Positions 28,722 through 38,142 of a stretch of 64,000 nucleotides of DNA are shown here, piece by piece (positions within the stretch are counted from its first letter, which is position 1; each line of letters begins with the position of its first letter). The notes beneath the pieces were generated by a model, which saw only the letters and a program-made list of their open reading frames with translations, ran no database searches and had not been told where the DNA came from. The position numbers were made by a program, and so were the translations under genes. The stretch lies in NCBI RefSeq assembly GCF_003286085.1, contig NW_020825325.1:1-64000 (forward strand). Reading direction: 5' to 3'. The DNA comes from Drosophila persimilis (Eukaryota > Arthropoda > Insecta > Diptera > Drosophilidae).

Positions 28722-29408
28722 TTAATTATAGGATAACCAATTAATTTTGTTCTTTCCAATTTGCACGGCCTTACTGTTTCTAACAGCCCTCATCAACTTT
28801 TCTCGTCCACTTACGTATTTCAAGTCTTGAAATGGATTTGATTCACTTTTATACCTCTTAAGTTTTACTCTTAGCTTTCGCTGTTTATCAGTAAGCTTCA
28901 CTTTAGTCAATGTTAATTTTTTTGATGCTTGAGTGTCTAAAAATGAGGTATCCTCAACTTTACGCTTATTAGGTTTTGAGTTGAAAGATTTTTCGGTCAG
29001 AAAATCTTCATCATCGATGTCGTTAGGTAAATCAGAGAACTCATTTGTGATAGAGAGTTCCTTTTTTGAGGACTCATTATTTTTATTGTTAAGAATGGAA
29101 GTGTTAGGTTTTACATCTAACCAAACTGACTCGTCTTGTGTTTGTATTCCAATGCTTTGAGGTGATGAAAGTCGTTTGTTCTGCGTAGTTCGTATATCCA
29201 TTGTCTTATTTCTTTTTTTATTTTGATAGTAACACAATTCTTGACGTATTGTAATCCATTTATTAAAGTCGCTAGTTTTTTTATCATTTAAAATAGGCAA
29301 AAACGTTATATTTATTAAATCGTTTTTCTGGGCATTATTTACCAATTTTTGATATGCATTCGGATGCATTAAAATAACTTTGGTTAATTGATGCTTATTT
29401 TTAAGCAT
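28722..29408 (-). CDS. Hypothetical Polinton protein, copy 1
   Basis: 228 residues, Lys/Asn/Ser-rich, hydrophilic, mostly disordered in look, with an acidic patch (NDIDDEDFLTEK) and a basic C-terminal third (KLTDKQRKLRVKLKRYKSE). No domain recognised. Its start overlaps the end of the next minus-strand gene by 8 bp. The second copy (36945-36259) differs by several substitutions in one short patch. Position suggests a virion or scaffold protein; function unknown. Confidence 0.6.
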   Translation of the reverse strand: MLKNKHQLTKVILMHPNAYQKLVNNAQKNDLINITFLPILNDKKTSDFNKWITIRQELCYYQNKKRNKTMDIRTTQNKRLSSPQSIGIQTQDESVWLDVKPNTSILNNKNNESSKKELSITNEFSDLPNDIDDEDFLTEKSFNSKPNKRKVEDTSFLDTQASKKLTLTKVKLTDKQRKLRVKLKRYKSESNPFQDLKYVSGREKLMRAVRNSKAVQIGKNKINWLSYN

Positions 29409-29814
29409 TGTTCAATATTTTTCCAAAAATCCCCGAAAGCAATGAACTTATTAAAACAGGTAAAAATCCTCCTTTTTGGATGAGAACTTTTCTCTTAGAA
29501 TTTATTGACCGTTTTGGACATGAAATAGGACGTAATGCATTTTTATACTTTTTTAGAGCATATAGTTGCTTTTTTGATATCTTATGATTTCCTCGCAGAG
29601 TATTCAACACTATCTCCACTAATGCTTTTACTAACTCAATGTCACAATTACTTATAATTGCATTTCGAAGTTTATTATTTGCCCTTTTGAGCACATACAA
29701 TAAATGTTTGTTCGCTTTCAGTCGATTTAGATTCTTTTTGTAAACCATTTTCATCTGAAAAGCAAACTGTATACTCAGAATTAAAAATATGTGTACGAAA
29801 TCTAAGGAGATCAT
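29401..29814 (-). CDS. Small basic protein with hydrophobic Gly-rich tail, copy 1
   Basis: 137 codons from the first Met, but the more likely start is the internal Met at residues 21-23 (MKMVYKKNLNRL), since the earlier part overlaps the packaging ATPase gene. Basic helical body, then a C-terminus KRKVLIQKGGFLPVLISSLL that is hydrophobic and Gly-rich. This kind of short basic protein with an IQKGGF-type hydrophobic tail recurs in animal Polinton and adintovirus elements beside capsid genes; its role is not known to me. Copy at 37351-36938. Confidence 0.6.
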   Translation of the reverse strand: MISLDFVHIFLILSIQFAFQMKMVYKKNLNRLKANKHLLYVLKRANNKLRNAIISNCDIELVKALVEIVLNTLRGNHKISKKQLYALKKYKNALRPISCPKRSINSKRKVLIQKGGFLPVLISSLLSGIFGKILNNA

Positions 29815-30361
29815 TTATTCCCTGAGTAAGATCAATAAGTAAATAACCATGTGGTTCATCTGTCACCTCCTTATATATTCTGAAGAGCTCCTGAGAATTT
29901 TCAGGATAAATTTGTCTTGCTAAGCATTGAAATTGTAGCTTATCCCTAGGATTTTTGAACGCAACGATGTATTTTGTGTTTAGTGAAATATCTCGAGTAT
30001 GTGATGATTTATGAAATATATTTTGTGTAACCACTATTACGGATAAATTCCTGTGGTGTGATCCTTTTGTAAATAGCTCACAGACATTTTTATTAAATGC
30101 ACCCATCATTAAGTCATCTAGTATTAAAAGAATAGGCTCATGATTTTCATTTTCAATTGTTTCGGGAACTCCTTTATAGTATTCGATGGTATTAAAATTT
30201 GGCTTAGCATGCTCCTCTCCATAACACCAAATTATTCGATTAATTGAAATGCTCAGCAAATCATTTCTTTTGTTTATTAAATTTTCTAAAAACGTTGTCT
30301 TACCAGATCCTGAAGGACCGCAAATAAGCATTGTAAAAGGATGTATAAATTGCTTAAACAT
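29675..30361 (-). CDS. FtsK/HerA-type DNA packaging ATPase, copy 1
   Basis: 228 residues. Walker A is GPSGSGKT at 15-22 and Walker B is PILLILDDLM with acidic residues at 82-83, followed by a polar sensor-like VVTQN at 110-114. This is the compact A32-type packaging ATPase of Polintons and related viruses, which would pump genome DNA into the capsid. Its C-terminal coding overlaps the next gene. Copy at 37898-37212. The gene appears intact in both duplicates. Confidence 0.9.
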   Translation of the reverse strand: MFKQFIHPFTMLICGPSGSGKTTFLENLINKRNDLLSISINRIIWCYGEEHAKPNFNTIEYYKGVPETIENENHEPILLILDDLMMGAFNKNVCELFTKGSHHRNLSVIVVTQNIFHKSSHTRDISLNTKYIVAFKNPRDKLQFQCLARQIYPENSQELFRIYKEVTDEPHGYLLIDLTQGINDLLRFRTHIFNSEYTVCFSDENGLQKESKSTESEQTFIVCAQKGK

Positions 30362-30420
30362 TTTTGGGCTATGTTTTATTTATTAATATTTTATAAATGT
30401 TTTCTAACATCTAAGATATT

Positions 30421-30561
30421 CTAATTACGCGTCTCCTGATCGCGCTTTTTGGGGCAGTTTTTTTCTAAGTGAGTATCAGAGCCGCAATAATTACAATAAA
30501 CAACTTGTGTGTATCCGCTTTTGTGAGGATCCTTTTCAAACAAACGCTTAAATGAATCCAT
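30421..30561 (-). CDS. 46-residue CCHC zinc-knuckle protein, copy 1
   Basis: A short ORF of 46 codons reads from ATG at 30561-30559 to TAG at 30423-30421. Half of it is a perfect zinc knuckle, CNYCGSDTHLEKNC (C-X2-C-X4-H-X4-C), with basic residues after it (PKKRDQE). It lies 60 bp upstream of the ATPase start and on the same strand, so it could be co-transcribed with it. Zinc knuckles bind single-stranded nucleic acids; a packaging or genome-binding role would be inference. The same ORF is at 38098-37958. It is too small for standard ORF calling. Confidence 0.62.
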   Translation of the reverse strand: MDSFKRLFEKDPHKSGYTQVVYCNYCGSDTHLEKNCPKKRDQETRN

Positions 30562-30605
30562 TTTAAACAACTAGTTACTACAAGTGCTGAATATAAACTG
30601 AAAAT

Positions 30606-30797
30606 CTAAACATATGAGTCACCATTACAGTAGATAGCGTAGTTAGAATTTTCCAAGATAACAAATAGCTTAAATAAATTATTTAGAGCACATCTAAGAG
30701 GAATTTTTTTGTGGATTCTACAGTTTGTAAAAAAATTTGGATAAAATGTGAGACTTTTTCCAATATCGATATCAATAATCTTAATCCTGTTTCTCAA
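30606..30797 (-). pseudogene. C-terminal fragment of a Polinton gene, cut at the duplication junction
   Basis: The last 57 or so codons match the C-terminus of the 171-residue protein at 38658-38143. At 30779 the frame runs across the tandem-duplication junction into left-end DNA (CTTAATCCTGTTTCTCAACC), which supplies a chance Met start. It is not a gene in its own right, but the marker of the breakpoint. Confidence 0.85.
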
Positions 30798-31133
30798 CCA
30801 TGTAAAATCCTCTCAAATCGATCCTTCGCTCATTTATATTCTCTCTCCTCCCACTTACTGTCAATGAACCTGTTTTTACGATTGGTCCCGTGTTGCGATT
30901 CAAACAACCCTCAAACAGGTAGGTCATCCCTTTGCAATGAATCTAATGTGATAGTTTAGAGGTATTTTTTAAGTGTTTCCTGAAAAACGGTTTCGATGCC
31001 CTTGAACCTTTCTACTTTCTCTATAATTTATATTCCTCCTTTGTGTACCTAACACTGTCCCATAGCAAAGTGCCTATATAATAACTACTCACAGCTAACA
31101 GCTAGGACATAAACTAGTAATCTTTCAACAACG

Positions 31134-31487
31134 ATGGATGACCTTGAAATCATTTTTATCGATTCCCAACCGGAATCAACCATAAATCTGGACTCTCAGC
31201 CGAGCTCCGTAGACCTGTCCTTGATTTTTGGGATTAAGACTCAAACCTATCTCGAGAGCAACTTGACCTGGTTAAGTGACATTAAATGGGATGATGACGA
31301 CGATGACCCAAGGAATGCAACGTCTAATAATGATAATCCAGCATACATTTTCCCGGATGATGACAACATTTTCGATTTAGTAGATAATCAGGATGATGAT
31401 AAAAGATCTCAACTCCAGGAACTAATTCGGGACGAAGATGATGATGACTTAATTGCTGCGGTAAAATTAGCTGAGGCGAAATTTTAA
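31134..31487 (+). CDS. Acidic hypothetical protein, Polinton copy 2
   Basis: Identical 117-codon frame to 23594-23947, here internal to the element because of the tandem duplication rather than at the terminus. Confidence 0.6.
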   Translation: MDDLEIIFIDSQPESTINLDSQPSSVDLSLIFGIKTQTYLESNLTWLSDIKWDDDDDDPRNATSNNDNPAYIFPDDDNIFDLVDNQDDDKRSQLQELIRDEDDDDLIAAVKLAEAKF

Positions 31488-31851
31488 TAATACGAATACA
31501 TATTTATATAATAAGAATATTTTATGTATTTTTCTAAAAATAATATATACATATGTACATATATAATAAATATAACACATTTAACCACTATTTATTTTAA
31601 ATGTTTCTGTTTTACTTTTGATTGGTTGAATTTCACTTCCTCTTATTACAAGAGAATCATAGGATTCGTTTGAAACAGGTTTCTTCCACGTGAGGATTAC
31701 ACAAAAAGAATAAGTGGATTTCAGGTAGAATACTGATGCTTTTGAATGAATTTATTGAGTAATTTTCACATCATTTTATACTTAGTTGGTAAATTTATGT
31801 AAAGGTATTTATATTTAAAAACGCACAGATTATTTCATTTTTAAATAAATA

Positions 31852-32076
31852 TTATATTTTTCGCTTTAATTCCATGTTATGCTTAAATAAAATATGCATA
31901 TTGAAGTCAATTCTCAACCAAAACAGTTCAGTTCCTGGACATAAGTAACATCGATAAAATGATGATTTTGATTTTGAATAACTAAAGTTGTGGATTTTTA
32001 AGGTGTGTTTTTTCAGTTCATTGCGGGAACTAAAAGATGTTTTTAAATAACACAACTCGCAATGAAATATCCTCAT
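31852..32076 (-). CDS. Small C2H2 zinc-finger protein, Polinton copy 2
   Basis: Identical to 24312-24536; two C2H2-like units and a basic tail. Confidence 0.6.
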   Translation of the reverse strand: MRIFHCELCYLKTSFSSRNELKKHTLKIHNFSYSKSKSSFYRCYLCPGTELFWLRIDFNMHILFKHNMELKRKI

Positions 32077-32467
32077 TTCGAAGTGAAAGTGAACTAACCT
32101 ATCTCAGTAACTTACAGTTCTTATATAGGAAGTGAACAGCATATGAACAAAAATTCTATGCATTTTGTTCTGTTTATATAATTTTTTCATGTTGACGGTT
32201 ATATAAGACCCAAAATGTAAATATAATATTTGAAACAATATATACAGCAGTGTATCCATAATTTATCCCTTATTACTCAACCACCAATCAGACTTGAGAC
32301 ATCTGGCCATTACAGCTTTAAAACCATTTACTTATTATCACTCAACTACCAATCTGCTCAGATCACATTTGTATAAAATTGAATTAATGAGAGTATAAAA
32401 GATCATGCAATCTTTTAAATAATTTAGTATAAAATCGTTAGTAGGTTGAATAGTTTCTATTACTATA

Positions 32468-32852
32468 ATGGTATGTAAGAATATTTAAATCTCTATATAG
32501 AAAATGATAAGCACTTCATCAAATATATACCTAGGCTTTCCTAGAATTACTTAACGAGACAAAGCCGGCGGTTGGATACACCAAGGTTGAGGACCTATGC
32601 ATAGGATTTGAGTACAAGATCAATGGATGTAAAATCAAAAAAACATCATTTGGAAATAAAGTAGTCCTTTATTTAACTGATAAGGACAACGAACCGCTTT
32701 GGATATTTTTACCTAAAAGTTATGTGACCAAATTTTCCACAAAAACACCCTTTAAGATGTTGAAGGAGCATGGAATCTCACATCTTATATATAAAGGAAA
32801 AGAGATGAATAGATATAGCACTGCCCATTTCCAATTTATATGTAAAGAGTAA
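32468..32852 (+). CDS. Probable spliced small gene, Polinton copy 2
   Basis: Same structure as 24928-25312: ATG at 32468-32470, donor GTATGTAAG at 32471, acceptor ACCTAG ending at 32534, exon 2 from 32535, stop TAA at 32850-32852. Sequence looks unchanged. Confidence 0.58.
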
Positions 32853-33095
32853 ATAAAGAGTTCCCATTATATATATGTAAGAGAAGAAGAGACAACTATA
32901 CATGTAAAGACAAAAATAAAGAAAAAGGTTAAGAATATACACACATATGTAAAAAAGAGATGGCTAGATATAGTACTTATCATTTCCAATACATGGGTAA
33001 AGAAAAATATAAGGGAAACATAGCAAAGACGTGGATATAAAGAGTCCTGCTCTTTGAAACATTATCAGTAATAGATTCAAGAAGTCAGCTGCAAG

Positions 33096-33395
33096 ATGCA
33101 TGCCAAACAAATAAAACTTTTTTTAATGCAATTCGAGGAGATGATCTTCGAGGAGCACGTACAAATTCTTGAAAATTTGATGAGCATTTTGGAAGATCTG
33201 GAGGAAAAGGAGCTTCAGTACTCCAAGTTTGGCTTTCATTATAAGCTATGCCCCTGGAGTGATGACGATGCAACGGACGGACCTGACACATGCCTGTGTC
33301 ATACCCTACCAAATAAGAAAGCAGAAGCTATAGACCTAATGTTAAAGTACTATAACTTAAATAAAAGAATGTATCCCAGCTCAAAAATTCAATAA
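33096..33395 (+). CDS. Hypothetical Polinton protein, copy 2
   Basis: Identical 99-codon frame to 25556-25855, with an acidic helical N-terminal half. Confidence 0.6.
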   Translation: MHAKQIKLFLMQFEEMIFEEHVQILENLMSILEDLEEKELQYSKFGFHYKLCPWSDDDATDGPDTCLCHTLPNKKAEAIDLMLKYYNLNKRMYPSSKIQ

Positions 33396-33515
33396 ACATC
33401 TTAAATGTCTCTGAAATAATATTGTGTTTTATTTTAAACGAATTTTCTTAAACATTTTTATTATTAACTTATCATTATAGTTAAAATCATTTTTCTTAAA
33501 TTGTTTTAAAAAACA

Positions 33516-33887
33516 ATTTAATGTTTTTTTGCTGCTTTTAAATATTCCATATAGGATACAGTAATGACCGCATGTATTTGAAAAATAACCTTGCAGTGGT
33601 TGTTTATTAAATGTAAACTTTATGGAATTTTTCCTTAATATTTTTAAAAATTATTTATTTTGAGGATATTGACCATATGAATCAAAAAATTCGGCTGAAT
33701 ATTTGTTTTCAAAGTAAAAAGCAACCCAATGAGTTCCTGAATAGCTTGAAGAATCTGTGTTTGCTATTATTAAAGCAGGATATTTCGAAATTACTTGAGG
33801 CAGCTGATCAGAGGGATAAACTCCTTTAAAAATTGTTTTTGTTTTTGAATGCTTGGAAAGCAACTTATCGATTTGTAATGTATTCAT
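33516..33887 (-). pseudogene. Adenain-like protease, copy 2, with premature stop
   Basis: The frame matches copy 1 up to residue 78 (YGQYPQNK) and then hits TAA where copy 1 has GAA (near 33651-33653). The Gln and Cys active-site positions lie beyond the stop, so this copy would be catalytically dead. The T run near the 3' end is also shorter than in copy 1. Confidence 0.88.
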
Positions 33888-33889
33888 TT

Positions 33890-35182
33890 TTACAATAGTA
33901 CACGAATATTTCTATGTTTATCAATATCAATCATTGAGTCATATTCACAGTATACCAGACAAGTAACTGCTTCTGTAAGAGGCTCCGAAAATCGTCCTTC
34001 AATTCGGATGGCTCCTTGTGATATTAAATTTGAGCATACAGTTGAATTGTGATGGTCTGCTGTTAGGTCAAATGCTAATATAAAACTATTTTTATCAAAC
34101 ATTTCCTTTGTAATTTGTAAGCCTCGATCATAATGTTTTATTCCACTTGATCTGAATAGCATATTATATCCTCTAGAGCTTTGAGCATTTTCAGAGTTCG
34201 AGAAATCAAACTCAAGTGCCTGCGATGGTACTTGTACTCCATTAACCAATAGATTAAAGCGTTGAATTTTAAAATGTTCAAAATGGAAGGGGTTTAATGC
34301 CCGATTTCCAGAATATGATTTGTTTTTTACCATGCAAAAAACCAAAAAATTGGGAAGCTGTCCAATAACTGCATTGTCAATTGATAATGTATTATTTCCT
34401 GGATATATTGTAAATGATTTTACTTGAACTTTGCTGTATGGATAAATGGCATTTTTAGTTTGTAAAACATGATGATGAGCCAATAAAATGCTCGGATTAA
34501 TAGTTATGTGGTTCATGAATAGTTGGGCCTCCAATATTTTAAGATTTGATTCAGTTTCAGATTCCATTAAATAAAATGCTGTTTTTTCAATGTTAAAAGT
34601 AATCCTCAAATCTACATTATTTATAAGCAGTTTTGGTTGATTAAATATATCTCCATGAACTTTTCCGAATAGTTCAACCTTATTACTGTTTTGAAAAATA
34701 TTTTTGAGCATAATGGATCCATCGGTGTTAACGTATCTACCAGATAATAATTTACCATAATTAGGATAATAACCTTGAGTGGCTAAGTGACTTTCACTGG
34801 CATCACTGCCATAGTTTAAAATCGTTTGCAAATACGATCTATAATGATAGTTATTATCACTCTGAGAAACCAAAATATTATTTAAATATACGGACGAACT
34901 TCTAAACATTGAATGCAAAATATTATTCACTACTCCAACATCGTTTCCTTCAATGTTGGTATTATCACTTTTTCTTAGTTGCACAACAAGTCTTAAGTAA
35001 ACACTTGATAGGTCTCGATATGTTTCCCCATTTCCTAAGCAAACGAATTCAATTGAAGAAGCACTGTCCAACGAAGCTATGGGGTTATATGAAACTTCTT
35101 CTGTTCTCAGAATAGAGCTTTGTGTAGGATGTGGCTCAAAGAGATCCAATTCGCTTTTCATACATTCAATATGGGTGGTCAT
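33890..35182 (-). CDS. Polinton major capsid protein, copy 2
   Basis: 430 codons, the same as copy 1 (26352-27644) in every residue I compared. Intact next to a broken protease, which suggests the decay is too recent to have reached every gene. Confidence 0.86.
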   Translation of the reverse strand: MTTHIECMKSELDLFEPHPTQSSILRTEEVSYNPIASLDSASSIEFVCLGNGETYRDLSSVYLRLVVQLRKSDNTNIEGNDVGVVNNILHSMFRSSSVYLNNILVSQSDNNYHYRSYLQTILNYGSDASESHLATQGYYPNYGKLLSGRYVNTDGSIMLKNIFQNSNKVELFGKVHGDIFNQPKLLINNVDLRITFNIEKTAFYLMESETESNLKILEAQLFMNHITINPSILLAHHHVLQTKNAIYPYSKVQVKSFTIYPGNNTLSIDNAVIGQLPNFLVFCMVKNKSYSGNRALNPFHFEHFKIQRFNLLVNGVQVPSQALEFDFSNSENAQSSRGYNMLFRSSGIKHYDRGLQITKEMFDKNSFILAFDLTADHHNSTVCSNLISQGAIRIEGRFSEPLTEAVTCLVYCEYDSMIDIDKHRNIRVLL

Positions 35183-35210
35183 TTTGATTTAGAAAAAATG
35201 TCTCTTATAG

Positions 35211-35648
35211 TTAATTTCTTTGTTGATTTTTTTTTTTGGTTCTCGACTGCGTATGTTTGCTTCCTTCTTTAGATGATAAATGAGATAGTTTTTTCCTAGA
35301 CCTTCTCTTTTTATTCTTTTTACCTGCCCCATTCTGGAATCGGGTTAACTTATTAATGGCTTTATTTGACAGGTTTTGCAAAGCAATTTTACTTTGTTCT
35401 TGGATAATAGTTCTTAAAGGTTTTCGACCAAACTCATTTATTACTGCCTTTCCAGTCTCAGTAGCTTGGTTTTTAATAGCGTTTATCCCCGAAAGGAATA
35501 GTGGTTTTATGTAATTAAAAAGACCACTAAAAAAGTTCCCAATTCCTCTACCTTGTTGGATAACTCTGGGTGAAACATAAAGACTTCCTATATGATTCAA
35601 CCCTCCTCCACACTGATTTAAATAATATTGTTGATAAGATTTCGTCAT
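35211..35648 (-). pseudogene. Basic virion core-like protein, copy 2, C-terminal frameshift
   Basis: Same as 27641-28111 for about 140 residues. A T run of 12 (copy 1) is 11 here, shifting the last codons and replacing the C-terminus KKLTIRDIFSKSK by a short new tail. Could be a real indel or a sequencing error in a homopolymer. Confidence 0.75.
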
Positions 35649-35694
35649 GATGGTTATTTCTACTCTGAATAAATTTCCATCTTTACAGTATTAT

Positions 35695-36231
35695 TTATAG
35701 CATTTCTTTTCGTTTTTTAAAGTGAAGGGTAACAAAAATTGGAATTGCTGAAGATTCAAATGGTACTTTATACCCTTTGGAATCGGTAATTAAGATCGAA
35801 ATTTCTTTTGGAGACCATATTTCAATGGGATTGTATTGTATAAGTTGCTCTTTTCCATTATAATGTAATACTCGAAGACATCGAGGTCTTTTATTTCCAA
35901 CACATCTTGGTTTGATAATGTCAGTGTAAACAAAAATCAAACCATTTTGAAACTGTTCAGACTCTATTGACTCATTTTCATATCGAAATGTTTCTCCATT
36001 TACTAAGCTAATAACGAATTCTGTTGTTTCTTCAGATGCGATTGAGGTATTCTCAGGCCTGCTTTTTATACATTTATTTAGATATAAGTCTGTAATTCCT
36101 ACTTCCCAGTCATCGTTCATGTTTTCAGGAATATTTACAATGTTTGTAAATGCACACTTAACGTTATCATGATATACATTTAACGAATCATTACTAAGTA
36201 ATGTCACGAAAAACTCTGTTACATTTACCAT
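35695..36231 (-). CDS. Polinton minor capsid protein, copy 2
   Basis: 178 codons matching 28158-28694; intact. Confidence 0.8.
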   Translation of the reverse strand: MVNVTEFFVTLLSNDSLNVYHDNVKCAFTNIVNIPENMNDDWEVGITDLYLNKCIKSRPENTSIASEETTEFVISLVNGETFRYENESIESEQFQNGLIFVYTDIIKPRCVGNKRPRCLRVLHYNGKEQLIQYNPIEIWSPKEISILITDSKGYKVPFESSAIPIFVTLHFKKRKEML

Positions 36232-36258
36232 TTTTAGTTCTACGTTCTTTGCAGTTTA

Positions 36259-36945
36259 TTAATTATAGGATAACCAATTAATTTTGTTCTTTCCAATTTG
36301 CACGGCCTTACTGTTTCTAACAGCCCTCATCAACTTTTCTCGTCCACTTACGTATTTCAAGTCTTGAAATGGATTTGATTCACTTTTATACCTCTTAAGT
36401 TTTACTCTTAGCTTTCGCTGTTTATCAGTAAGCTTCACTTTAGTCAATGCTGATTTTTTTGATGCTTGAGTGTATAAAAATGAGGTATCCTCAACTTTAC
36501 GCTTATTAGGTTTTGAGTTGAAAGATTTTTCGGTCAGAAAATCTTCATCATCGATGTCGTTAGGTAAATCAGAGAACTCATTTGTGATAGAGAGTTCCTT
36601 TTTTGAGGACTCATTATTTTTATTGTTAAGAATGGAAGTGTTAGGTTTTACATCTAACCAAACTGACTCGTCTTGTGTTTGTATTCCAATGCTTTGAGGT
36701 GATGAAAGTCGTTTGTTCTGCGTAGTTCGTATATCCATTGTCTTATTTCTTTTTTTATTTTGATAGTAACACAATTCTTGACGTATTGTAATCCATTTAT
36801 TAAAGTCGCTAGTTTTTTTATCATTTAAAATAGGCAAAAACGTTATATTTATTAAATCGTTTTTCTGGGCATTATTTACCAATTTTTGATATGCATTCGG
36901 ATGCATTAAAATAACTTTGGTTAATTGATGCTTATTTTTAAGCAT
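36259..36945 (-). CDS. Hypothetical Polinton protein, copy 2
   Basis: Matches 28722-29408 except in a short patch near residues 157-168, where copy 1 has SFLDTQASKKLTLTKV and this copy SFLYTQASKKSALTKV. Three residue changes within about 25 bp, with almost none elsewhere in 7.5 kb, is uneven. Confidence 0.6.
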   Translation of the reverse strand: MLKNKHQLTKVILMHPNAYQKLVNNAQKNDLINITFLPILNDKKTSDFNKWITIRQELCYYQNKKRNKTMDIRTTQNKRLSSPQSIGIQTQDESVWLDVKPNTSILNNKNNESSKKELSITNEFSDLPNDIDDEDFLTEKSFNSKPNKRKVEDTSFLYTQASKKSALTKVKLTDKQRKLRVKLKRYKSESNPFQDLKYVSGREKLMRAVRNSKAVQIGKNKINWLSYN

Positions 36946-37351
36946 TGTTCAATATTTTTCCAAAAATCCCCGAAAGCAATGAACTTATTAAAACAGGTAA
37001 AAATCCTCCTTTTTGGATGAGAACTTTTCTCTTAGAATTTATTGACCGTTTTGGACATGAAATAGGACGTAATGCATTTTTATACTTTTTTAGAGCATAT
37101 AGTTGCTTTTTTGATATCTTATGATTTCCTCGCAGAGTATTCAACACTATCTCCACTAATGCTTTTACTAACTCAATGTCACAATTACTTATAATTGCAT
37201 TTCGAAGTTTATTATTTGCCCTTTTGAGCACATACAATAAATGTTTGTTCGCTTTCAGTCGATTTAGATTCTTTTTGTAAACCATTTTCATCTGAAAAGC
37301 AAACTGTATACTCAGAATTAAAAATATGTGTACGAAATCTAAGGAGATCAT
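36938..37351 (-). CDS. Small basic protein with hydrophobic Gly-rich tail, copy 2
   Basis: Identical to 29401-29814; the same internal Met is the likelier start. Confidence 0.6.
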   Translation of the reverse strand: MISLDFVHIFLILSIQFAFQMKMVYKKNLNRLKANKHLLYVLKRANNKLRNAIISNCDIELVKALVEIVLNTLRGNHKISKKQLYALKKYKNALRPISCPKRSINSKRKVLIQKGGFLPVLISSLLSGIFGKILNNA

Positions 37352-37898
37352 TTATTCCCTGAGTAAGATCAATAAGTAAATAACCATGTGGTTCATCTGT
37401 CACCTCCTTATATATTCTGAAGAGCTCCTGAGAATTTTCAGGATAAATTTGTCTTGCTAAGCATTGAAATTGTAGCTTATCCCTAGGATTTTTGAACGCA
37501 ACGATGTATTTTGTGTTTAGTGAAATATCTCGAGTATGTGATGATTTATGAAATATATTTTGTGTAACCACTATTACGGATAAATTCCTGTGGTGTGATC
37601 CTTTTGTAAATAGCTCACAGACATTTTTATTAAATGCACCCATCATTAAGTCATCTAGTATTAAAAGAATAGGCTCATGATTTTCATTTTCAATTGTTTC
37701 GGGAACTCCTTTATAGTATTCGATGGTATTAAAATTTGGCTTAGCATGCTCCTCTCCATAACACCAAATTATTCGATTAATTGAAATGCTCAGCAAATCA
37801 TTTCTTTTGTTTATTAAATTTTCTAAAAACGTTGTCTTACCAGATCCTGAAGGACCGCAAATAAGCATTGTAAAAGGATGTATAAATTGCTTAAACAT
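37212..37898 (-). CDS. FtsK/HerA-type packaging ATPase, copy 2
   Basis: Identical to 29675-30361, with Walker A GPSGSGKT and Walker B LLILDD. Intact. Confidence 0.9.
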   Translation of the reverse strand: MFKQFIHPFTMLICGPSGSGKTTFLENLINKRNDLLSISINRIIWCYGEEHAKPNFNTIEYYKGVPETIENENHEPILLILDDLMMGAFNKNVCELFTKGSHHRNLSVIVVTQNIFHKSSHTRDISLNTKYIVAFKNPRDKLQFQCLARQIYPENSQELFRIYKEVTDEPHGYLLIDLTQGINDLLRFRTHIFNSEYTVCFSDENGLQKESKSTESEQTFIVCAQKGK

Positions 37899-37957
37899 TT
37901 TTGGGCTATGTTTTATTTATTAATATTTTATAAATGTTTTCTAACATCTAAGATATT

Positions 37958-38098
37958 CTAATTACGCGTCTCCTGATCGCGCTTTTTGGGGCAGTTTTTT
38001 TCTAAGTGAGTATCAGAGCCGCAATAATTACAATAAACAACTTGTGTGTATCCGCTTTTGTGAGGATCCTTTTCAAACAAACGCTTAAATGAATCCAT
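37958..38098 (-). CDS. 46-residue CCHC zinc-knuckle protein, copy 2
   Basis: Same short ORF as 30421-30561, with the knuckle CNYCGSDTHLEKNC. Confidence 0.6.
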   Translation of the reverse strand: MDSFKRLFEKDPHKSGYTQVVYCNYCGSDTHLEKNCPKKRDQETRN

Positions 38099-38142
38099 TT
38101 TAAACAACTAGTTACTACAAGTGCTGAATATAAACTGAAAAT

